A stretch of DNA of 11,735 nt from an uncultured Oscillibacter sp. (GTDB taxonomy: Bacteria > Bacillota > Clostridia > Oscillospirales > Oscillospiraceae). The first letter of the stretch is position 1. Each line of letters starts with the position of its first letter. Shown one piece after another: positions 7,087 to 11,735 of this stretch. Under the pieces are notes generated by a model. It was not told where the DNA came from. It saw only the letters and a list, made by a program, of their open reading frames with translations, and did not search any database. The position numbers and the translations under genes are program-made. The DNA lies in contig NZ_CAJULS010000074.1 of assembly GCF_910587525.1 (NCBI RefSeq), positions 1-11,735 on the forward strand. The letters are read 5' to 3'.

Positions 7087-7515
7087 TCAGCGGCCCCGGA
7101 GGTCCCACTGGGTAGCCGCCTCGCCCAGACGGCCGTATATAAAATATCCCTCCCGGCTGTCCGCCGCCGCCAGAGCGGGAAACAGCTCCCTCAGGTTCGC
7201 TGTGCTCGGAAAGTCCAAGCGTATAGCAAATCCCCCGGAACAGTCCCACAGCTCCTCCGCGGAGTCCCCCGCGCCGCTCCGGTTCAAAACGCCCGCCCAG
7301 ATCTCTGTGTGATTGCCGGTACCGGCACTGTTGCCCGCCCAAACGGCGGTTTCCACGATCTCCGTCTCCGGCGGCAGCTCCGCCAGAAGCTCCTCCAGCA
7401 GCCGGCCCGCCGCCCGGTCGTTCCGCAGGGGCGCGATGACAAAACCATAGGCACAGGCGGAAAGCGGCAGCAGCACCGCCGCCGCCAAAAGGCCCGTCAG
7501 TATCCGTCTCCACAC
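7087..7515 (-). CDS. Small putative lipoprotein of unknown function
   Basis: I do not recognise a functional family. The 142-residue product begins with a positively charged MWRR, a hydrophobic stretch (about 5-18) and a lipobox L-S-A-C with C21, so it should be exported, lipidated at C21 and anchored to the outer face of the membrane. The mature part is soluble-looking, with ELPPETEIVETAVWAGN, GTGNHTEIWAGV and EGYFIYGRLGE as its more distinctive stretches. Two in-frame GTGs compete: the one at 7521 overlaps the prmC stop (GTGA) but is only 1 nt from GGAGG, whereas the one at 7515 has the ideal 7-nt spacing, so I chose 7515. It lies between prmC and recA and probably belongs to the same transcript. 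Confidence 0.72.
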   Translation of the reverse strand: MWRRILTGLLAAAVLLPLSACAYGFVIAPLRNDRAAGRLLEELLAELPPETEIVETAVWAGNSAGTGNHTEIWAGVLNRSGAGDSAEELWDCSGGFAIRLDFPSTANLRELFPALAAADSREGYFIYGRLGEAATQWDLRGR

Positions 7516-7517
7516 CC

Positions 7518-8384
7518 TCACACCTCCGTACAGAGGGTGCCGAACACCACCCGGGGAATCTCATGGGTGTCCTTCACAATCTGGATGTCGCCGAAGCCCT
7601 GGGCGCGCATAATCCGCAGCACCTCGTCGGCCTGGCCGATCCCCACTTCGAAGTACAGCCGCCCACCGGCGGTCAGGGCGTCCTTCCACTTCTCTGTAAT
7701 CCCGCGGTAGAAATCCAGACCGTCCTCGCCGCCGTCCAGGGCCAGGCGGGGCTCATAGTCCCTCACGGAGCCGTCCAATCCGTCAATTTCCCCCCGGGGA
7801 ATGTAGGGCGGGTTGCTGACAATGCACTGGAACTCTCCCAGGGCTTTATCCGGCTTGTCCAGCGCGTCTGCCCGCATGGACACCACCCGGCCGGAGAGAC
7901 CGTTGCGGCGGATGTTCTGCCGGCAGATCTTCAGCGCGGCGTCGGAGATCTCTCCCAGCACCACCCTGGCCTGAGGGACCTGCGCTCCGACAGCCAGGCC
8001 CACGCAGCCGCTGCCGGCGCACAGGTCCAGCACACGGCACTCCCCCAGGGTCTTGCAGCAGCGGATGGCCTGCTCCGCCAGCACCTCCGTGTCGGGGCGG
8101 GGAATCAGCACGTCCCGGGAGATGTCCAGGGGCAGGCCGTAAAACTCCCACTCGCCGATGAGGTACGCCACCGGCTCCCCGGCCAGCCGCCGGTCCACCA
8201 GCTGCCGCACCTGCCGCTCCAGCTCCGGGGAGGCGTACAGTCCGCCGTCCCGCTGGAGCTCCTCCCGGCTCTTGCCCACGCCGAAGCACACCAGCTCCCG
8301 GGCCTCCAGGGTGGCGGCCTCCACGCCGGAGCGCCGCAGCTGCTGGCGGATATCCAAATACAAATTGTTATATGTGACGGCCAT
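7518..8384 (-). CDS. prmC: Release factor glutamine methyltransferase PrmC (HemK)
   Basis: PrmC N5-methylates the glutamine of the GGQ motif in release factors RF1 and RF2 using S-adenosylmethionine, which speeds translation termination. The 288-residue product has the N-terminal helical release-factor-binding domain (about 1-90), with EPVAYLIGEWEFYGL and the VLIPRPDTE segment typical of PrmC. It also has SAM-binding motif I VLDLCAGSGCVGL (118-130) and the catalytic NPPY at 191-194, then YEPRLALDGGEDGLDFY. The ATG at 8384 has GGAGTGG at short spacing. The gene sits 18 nt downstream of the hypothetical gene, and its stop overlaps the upstream GTG of the lipoprotein gene. A prmC gene next to a DUF1385 gene is a common arrangement in Bacillota. 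Confidence 0.95.
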   Translation of the reverse strand: MAVTYNNLYLDIRQQLRRSGVEAATLEARELVCFGVGKSREELQRDGGLYASPELERQVRQLVDRRLAGEPVAYLIGEWEFYGLPLDISRDVLIPRPDTEVLAEQAIRCCKTLGECRVLDLCAGSGCVGLAVGAQVPQARVVLGEISDAALKICRQNIRRNGLSGRVVSMRADALDKPDKALGEFQCIVSNPPYIPRGEIDGLDGSVRDYEPRLALDGGEDGLDFYRGITEKWKDALTAGGRLYFEVGIGQADEVLRIMRAQGFGDIQIVKDTHEIPRVVFGTLCTEV

Positions 8385-8402
8385 ATTCCACTCCGTTATG
8401 TT

Positions 8403-8834
8403 TTATTTAGCGGTCTGCTCCTCCAGAACCCGTCCGTAGGCGTACAGCCCGTCCTCCGCGCCGTTTCGCAGGCGCTTCATGGCCCGCTGGACCGGCCAGA
8501 CCAGAGAGCCGTCCGGCAGCCGCACGGCGATGTTGACCTCCCCCGCCGGGTCGCTGTCGCCGGTCTCCCAGACGCCGCCCAGACGGCGGACAAACACCTG
8601 TCCCATATAGCTGCCCACGGCAAAGAGCTTGCTGCCCGGTTTTCCGTCCGCCAGCAGGCCGCCGGGGCGGCTCTGCTCGTCAAAGAAGCGGTCCAGCTCC
8701 CGAAAGCTCTCAATCGTACCGTCCAGCGGGTACCCTGCGGCGTTCATATTCTGCACCAGCCACGCCTCTGCCTTGGGGATGTCCTCCAACAGCGCAGGCG
8801 GCCCTTTTTTCCGCAGTTTATCCAACAGTCCCAC
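8403..8834 (-). CDS. Hypothetical protein between yqhQ and prmC
   Basis: I cannot assign this 143-residue protein to a named family. It has no signal peptide or membrane segment and is probably cytoplasmic. The N-terminal half is helical and charged (MGLLDKLRKKGP, ESFRELDRFFDEQ). The C-terminal half has a compact conserved-looking core, FAVGSYMGQVFVRRLGG followed by VRLPDGSLVWPVQRAMKRL, resembling small domains whose members start with a 'GxYxGEVxRR-LGG' pattern. The GTG start at 8834 is well supported by AAGGAGG 7 nt upstream. Spacing is 12 nt from yqhQ and 18 nt to prmC, so it is clearly part of the operon. Codon use looks like that of its neighbours. Confidence 0.78.
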   Translation of the reverse strand: MGLLDKLRKKGPPALLEDIPKAEAWLVQNMNAAGYPLDGTIESFRELDRFFDEQSRPGGLLADGKPGSKLFAVGSYMGQVFVRRLGGVWETGDSDPAGEVNIAVRLPDGSLVWPVQRAMKRLRNGAEDGLYAYGRVLEEQTAK

Positions 8835-8846
8835 AGCTGTTCCTCC

Positions 8847-9815
8847 TTACCACTCGTCCTTGCCCTGTTCATCGGGCAGCACCAGCTCCAGAGAACGGAT
8901 GGCGCACTGGATCATGCTGTCGTCCGGCTCGTTGGTGGTAAAATTTTGGAGCCACATGCCCGGGGCCGTGAGCACCCGGGTAACGGGGTTGTCGTGCCGG
9001 CCCACCCAGCGGTTGAACTCATAGGTCACACCCACCACCAAAGGCAGCAGCAGCAGATGGGCCAGGGTCCGCAGCCAGACGTTCGTGATGGGCCAGATGC
9101 CGAACACCACGCTGGAAAAGAGGATGGACACGAAGATCACCACAAACAGGAAACTTGTACCGCACCGGGGATGGTGCCTCGGCTGGACGCGGACGTTCTC
9201 CACCGTCAGCGGCAGGCCCGCCTCGTAGCAGAAGATGGTCTTGTGCTCCGCGCCGTGGTACTGGAACACCCGGTAGATATCCCTCTGCCGGGAGCAGACG
9301 ATGAGGTACAGCAGGAAGACCACAATCTTCAAAAGCCCCTCCACCACGTTCCGCCCCCACATGGGAAAGCCGGGGAAGAAGTGGAGGATGCCGCCGGTGA
9401 GGAAGGTGGGCAGCACCATGAAGAGGAACACGCTGAGCCCCACGCCCATCACCACCGCCAGCGTGACGATAACGCTCTCCAGCTTTTTACTGGAGAGGTG
9501 CTTCTCCAGCCACAGGTCAAATTTGGAGGGCTGGGCCGCCTCCTCCTCGGGGTAGAAGTCGGCGGAGTACATCAGGGCCTTGACGCCCTTGACCATGGAG
9601 TCCAGAAAGTTCACCGTACCCCGGACCAGGGGCACACCCAAGATGGGATAGCGGTCCTTGATGAGCCGCAGCTCCTCCACCTTCTCCACCAGGTTTCCCT
9701 CCTGGTCCCGCACCACAATGGCCTGCTTTTCCGGGCCCCGCATCAAAATGCCCTCGATCAGCGCCTGTCCGCCGATGCTGGTGCGGAAGGCGCAGGATTT
9801 CTTCTCTTCTGCCAT
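8847..9815 (-). CDS. yqhQ: DUF1385 (YqhQ-type) membrane protein
   Basis: The biochemical role of this family is not established; it is a widespread Bacillota membrane protein often found beside prmC. The 322-residue product has the family signature SIGGQALIEGILMRGP near the N-terminus (13-28), about four membrane segments (114-136, 158-174, 220-240, 248-265) and the highly conserved QYHGAEHK (185-192) followed by YEAG and HHPRCGTSF. The His/Glu-rich loop suggests metal or ligand binding, but that is inference. The start was set at the ATG 9815, which has AGAGAGGAAA upstream. The longer frame up to 9866 is ruled out because it contains the -10 and -35 boxes. It heads the minus-strand train leading to recA and pgsA. 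Confidence 0.9.
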   Translation of the reverse strand: MAEEKKSCAFRTSIGGQALIEGILMRGPEKQAIVVRDQEGNLVEKVEELRLIKDRYPILGVPLVRGTVNFLDSMVKGVKALMYSADFYPEEEAAQPSKFDLWLEKHLSSKKLESVIVTLAVVMGVGLSVFLFMVLPTFLTGGILHFFPGFPMWGRNVVEGLLKIVVFLLYLIVCSRQRDIYRVFQYHGAEHKTIFCYEAGLPLTVENVRVQPRHHPRCGTSFLFVVIFVSILFSSVVFGIWPITNVWLRTLAHLLLLPLVVGVTYEFNRWVGRHDNPVTRVLTAPGMWLQNFTTNEPDDSMIQCAIRSLELVLPDEQGKDEW

Positions 9816-9837
9816 GAAATTTCCTCTCTGTTTCCCC

Positions 9838-9866
9838 ATCATATCAGGGTTTTTTGAAAAAGTCAA
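9838..9866 (-). promoter_or_regulatory. Strong sigma-A promoter at the head of the yqhQ-prmC-recA gene train
   Basis: On the minus strand, TTGACT (5 of 6) and TATGAT (5 of 6) are separated by exactly 17 bp. Transcription should begin near 9831, leaving a leader of about 16 nt before ATG 9815. The -35 abuts the histidine kinase stop codon, so kinase transcripts can also read into this unit; no terminator is visible between them. Confidence 0.8.
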
Positions 9867-9877
9867 ACGTTTGTTCT
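9864..9877 (-). promoter_or_regulatory. LexA (SOS) box-like operator overlapping the yqhQ -35
   Basis: The minus strand reads AGAACAAACGTTTG. Against the Gram-positive LexA/DinR consensus CGAACRNRYGTTYC it mismatches only at the two outermost positions (12 of 14). The inner CAAACGTTTG is a perfect 10-bp palindrome. It overlaps the first three bases of the -35 box (TTG of TTGACT), a position where a bound repressor would block RNA polymerase, and also the kinase's last codons. Whether LexA binds is untested; AT-rich palindromes can arise by chance. Confidence 0.45.
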
Positions 9878-11315
9878 ATTTTTGTCCCGGCAGGCAGATG
9901 GTGACCACCGTGCCGCCGCCCTCGGCGTTGCCGATGGTGAAGGTGCCGCCGTGGAAACCCACGATCTCATCGCACACCGCAAGGCCGATGCCGCTGCCCC
10001 GGGCCTTGGAGGTGCCCTTGTAGAATTTCTGCTTCACAAAGGGCAACTCCGCCTCTGGGATGCCGGGGCCGAAGTCCCGGATACGCACCACCTGCCACTC
10101 CCCCTCCCGGGTGACGGAGGCGGTGATCCTCTTCCCCGCGCCGCCGTGCTTGGCGGCGTTGTCCAGCACGTTGCAGAACACCTGCTTCAGCCGCTCCGGG
10201 TCTCCGGCGATCAGGGGCAGATCACCCTCCCCCATGTCGTAGGCCAGCTCGATGCCCTCCTGCCGGAACAGCTCCTGGTAGGTGAAGATGGCGTCCTCCA
10301 GCTCCGCCTGGAGGTCCACCTGCTCCACCCGCAGGGTGAACCGGCCGTCCTCCATCCGGGAAAAGTCCAGCAGCTCCTCCACCATTGTGGAAAGACGCCT
10401 GGACTCGTTAAGGATGATGCGGATACCCCGGCGCAGCTGCTCCGGGTCGCCGGTAAGGTCCTCCAAAAGCGTCTCTCCCCAGCCGTTGATGGCAGTGAGA
10501 GGGGTGCGCAGCTCGTGGGAGACGGAGGAGATGAACTCGCTTTTCATCTTCTCATTCTGGCCGATTTTCAGCGACATGTTGTTGATATTCTCCACCAGCT
10601 CTCCCAGCTCGTCTTCATACTTGTTCTCCACCTGAACGCCGTAGCCCCCCGCGGAGATGCGCTTGGTGGCCTCGGACACTACCGCCACAGGCTCCACCAC
10701 GTTGTTGATAAAGAGAAGGTTGGAGATAAACACCATCGCCAGGCACAGCGCCGCCACCAGGCAGATAAACAGCACCGCCAGCATCACCTGCCGGTTCACC
10801 AGCCGCAGGGAGGTGACCAGGCGCACCACGGCTTTCACCTGCCCGTTGAAGGTCAGGGGATGGGACACCGCCAGGATCTTCTCTCCGGTCTCCGGGTCCC
10901 GGCCCTGGAAGTAGTCCATCCGGTTCTGGGTGATGGCCCGGGTGATGTCCTCCGTCCCGGGGAAGGTGCCCGCCGTCAGCCCCGTGGAGGAGGCCTGAAT
11001 ACGGCCGCTGGTGTTGATAAACTGGAGTTCAATACGCTCCTTGTCCTCAAAGGTATCGGTGGACTGCTGGGCCTTTTTGATATAGCTGGCGTAGCCGCCG
11101 CCCATGAAGTACTCCTCAAAGGCGCCAGACAACGCCTGGGCCTGCTTCTCCAGGCCGTCCCGCATACTCATATAGTAGTAGCTGGACACCCCCACGGAGA
11201 ACAGCACCACCGTCAGCAGCAGCAGGAACAGCACCGGCATGACGGTGTTGAAAAGCCAGCGCTGCCGCAGGCCCCGGATGCGGAGGCTCTTTCCCTTTTG
11301 CAGTTTTTCTTCCAT
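9876..11315 (-). CDS. Sensor histidine kinase (HAMP, HisKA, HATPase_c)
   Basis: This is a membrane two-component sensor of the PhoR/WalK-like class with 479 residues. It has a short cytoplasmic lead, TM1 (about 21-43), an extracytoplasmic sensor region (44-175, containing a PAS/Cache-like FINTSGRIQASS), TM2 (178-199), a HAMP linker (about 200-250) and the H box SVSHELRTPL with phospho-acceptor H267. The N box CNVLDNAAKHG (N382, N386), G1 DFGPGIP (414-420) and G2 GSGIGLAV (440-447) follow. All catalytic boxes are intact; the signal is unknown. The start is ATG 11315, with AAGGAGG 8 nt upstream. The frame continues open to 11414, but that part runs through duplicated regulator sequence and is not coding. 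Its cognate regulator is the gene upstream, 255 nt away, an unusually wide gap for such a pair. Confidence 0.94.
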   Translation of the reverse strand: MEEKLQKGKSLRIRGLRQRWLFNTVMPVLFLLLLTVVLFSVGVSSYYYMSMRDGLEKQAQALSGAFEEYFMGGGYASYIKKAQQSTDTFEDKERIELQFINTSGRIQASSTGLTAGTFPGTEDITRAITQNRMDYFQGRDPETGEKILAVSHPLTFNGQVKAVVRLVTSLRLVNRQVMLAVLFICLVAALCLAMVFISNLLFINNVVEPVAVVSEATKRISAGGYGVQVENKYEDELGELVENINNMSLKIGQNEKMKSEFISSVSHELRTPLTAINGWGETLLEDLTGDPEQLRRGIRIILNESRRLSTMVEELLDFSRMEDGRFTLRVEQVDLQAELEDAIFTYQELFRQEGIELAYDMGEGDLPLIAGDPERLKQVFCNVLDNAAKHGGAGKRITASVTREGEWQVVRIRDFGPGIPEAELPFVKQKFYKGTSKARGSGIGLAVCDEIVGFHGGTFTIGNAEGGGTVVTICLPGQK

Positions 11316-11367
11316 TCGGAGAGCCTCCTTCCCGGTCTTTTGATAAAATGATTTTACAGCCCCGCTG

Positions 11368-11416
11368 ATACCCGAAACCCCACACCGTTGTAATATACGT
11401 GGGATTCTGCACATTG
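11368..11416 (-). repeat. Kinase-proximal copy of the response regulator 3'-end sequence (49-bp direct repeat, copy 1)
   Basis: These 49 bp are identical to 11586-11634, the section of the regulator gene that encodes its conserved C-terminal wing (NPTYITTVWGFGY). Here the sequence is outside any gene, 52 nt before the kinase start. Similarity continues more weakly past the perfect block: TAT-CAG-CGG-GG-CTGTAA here against TAT-AAG-TGG-GGACTGTGA in the gene, one base missing, so this copy looks like a decayed or alternative gene tail. In the other direction it stops abruptly at CAATGTGC. Confidence 0.93.
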
Positions 11417-11570
11417 ATTTCCCATGGAGCGCCGCTCCGCGGGAGCCCTTTTATCTCATCTGCGCGGCGGAAGTGAATTCCGCCCTGCGCCAAGGTTTTT
11501 CCAAAACCTTGTACGCGCCTTTCGGCGCGCCCCGCCGTGCGGGGCCCCGGACAATGTGCTTCGCCGCCGG
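11417..11570 (-). repeat. Hairpin-rich spacer between the duplicated gene tails (possible small mobile or dispersed element)
   Basis: This non-coding stretch contains five consecutive inverted repeats: GCTCC/GGAGC (11434-11446), GGCGGAA/TTCCGCC (11466-11484), CAAGGTTTT/AAAACCTTG (11491-11511, perfect 9-bp stem), CGCGCC/GGCGCG (11514-11529) and GCCCCGC/GCGGGGC (11529-11545, perfect 7-bp stem). None is followed by a U-tract, so they are not ordinary terminators. Such hairpin chains resemble REP- or MITE-like intergenic repeats. Copy number cannot be judged from one window. Confidence 0.5.
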
Positions 11571-11735
11571 TCACAGTCCCCACTTATACCCGAAACCCCA
11601 CACCGTTGTAATATACGTGGGATTCTGCACATTGTCCTCGATCTTCAGCCGCAGGCGGCGGATGTTCACGTCCACGATTTTCAGCTCGCCGAAGTAGTCC
11701 CGGCCCCAGACCATGTCCAGAATCTCCTCCCGGGC
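11571..11735 (-). CDS. OmpR/PhoB-family response regulator, C-terminal fragment (5' part outside window)
   Basis: The last 54 codons and TGA stop of a winged-helix response regulator are visible. WGRDYFGELKIVDVNIRRLR is the trans-activation loop and recognition-helix region of the Trans_reg_C DNA-binding domain, and NPTYITTVWGFGYKWGL is the characteristic C-terminal wing. The receiver domain with the phosphorylated aspartate lies beyond the right edge. It is very likely the partner of the histidine kinase encoded downstream. Its 3' end is one of the two copies of the 49-bp duplication, and its final codons (KWGL, stop) come from the sequence just inside the hairpin-rich segment. Confidence 0.88.
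   Translation of the reverse strand, partial: AREEILDMVWGRDYFGELKIVDVNIRRLRLKIEDNVQNPTYITTVWGFGYKWGL
11586..11634 (-). repeat. Response regulator-internal copy of the 49-bp direct repeat (copy 2)
   Basis: This is the in-gene copy, encoding the end of the winged helix (most of NVQNPTYITTVWGFGY). It is perfectly identical to 11368-11416, at an offset of 218 bp, leaving 169 bp between the copies. On the upstream side of the gene the sequences diverge immediately beyond CAATGTGC (GGA precedes it here, AAT in the other copy). Confidence 0.93.

Noticed and set aside
7563..9857. 764-codon plus-strand open frame
   Set aside because: It lies antisense across prmC, the hypothetical gene and yqhQ, all of which have recognisable families or good start signals. 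The antisense product is His/Gln/Pro/Arg-rich with no domain.
9816..9866. N-terminal extension of the DUF1385 protein
   Set aside because: The extra 17 codons contain the -10 and -35 boxes; ATG 9815 has its own ribosome-binding site and fits the family start.
9882..11351. 489-codon plus-strand open frame
   Set aside because: It is entirely antisense to the histidine kinase, whose catalytic boxes are intact; no promoter or ribosome-binding site supports it.
11116..11583. 155-codon minus-strand open frame through the spacer into the kinase gene
   Set aside because: It reads the duplicated regulator tail and then runs out of frame into the kinase coding region. There is no start signal, and it is explained by the 49-bp repeat.
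1..11735. CRISPR array, tRNA/rRNA genes, transposase or integrase genes
   Set aside because: No regularly spaced repeats, no tRNA-like cloverleaf noticed and no mobile-element protein in any frame; the only repeat pair is the 49-bp tail duplication.

Overview
The window looks like chromosomal DNA from a GC-rich anaerobic member of the Clostridia (Bacillota). An Oscillospiraceae-type gut bacterium such as Flavonifractor, Oscillibacter or Lawsonibacter relatives would fit. The grounds are a giant 2-hydroxyacyl-CoA dehydratase activase-like protein, QueH in the queuosine pathway, the YqhQ(DUF1385)-PrmC and RecA-RecX-RimO-PgsA gene groupings, a Cdd1-family protein, strong AGGAGG ribosome-binding sites, TTG/GTG starts and GC-rich codon use. 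The taxon is inferred from gene content and style, not from a database search.

Layout. (1) 1-2154, minus: most of a large two-module activase of the BadF/BadG/BcrA/BcrD (HgdC) type, cut by the left edge and starting at a TTG. (2) 2155-2459: a 305-nt AT-richer divergent region with a good promoter for the activase and a plausible one for queH. (3) 2460-3026, plus: queH, the only plus-strand gene, ending in a perfect bidirectional terminator shared with pgsA. (4) 9815 down to 3076, minus: a tightly packed gene train, yqhQ/DUF1385 - hypothetical - prmC - small lipoprotein - recA - recX - rimO - cdd1-like - pgsA. Most junctions are overlaps or gaps of under 25 nt; the one larger gap (97 nt) precedes recA. 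A near-consensus sigma-A promoter sits before yqhQ, and a LexA-box-like sequence overlaps its -35. (5) 11735 down to 9876, minus: the 3' end of an OmpR/PhoB-type response regulator, a structured 255-nt spacer, and its sensor histidine kinase.

Most of the window is housekeeping: translation-factor and ribosome modification (prmC, rimO), tRNA queuosine (queH), homologous recombination and its regulator (recA, recX), and phosphatidylglycerol synthesis (pgsA). The unexpected part is the response regulator-kinase spacer. The last 49 bp of the regulator's conserved wing-encoding sequence occur there again, perfectly, 218 bp away. Between the copies is a 169-bp segment containing several consecutive hairpins plus a motif complementary to the edge of both copies. 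This looks like a small tail-duplicating insertion, an att-like scar or a template-switch product, and it is the best candidate here for something undescribed. The second observation worth testing is the LexA-like site at the head of the operon that contains recA, combined with no such site directly before recA.
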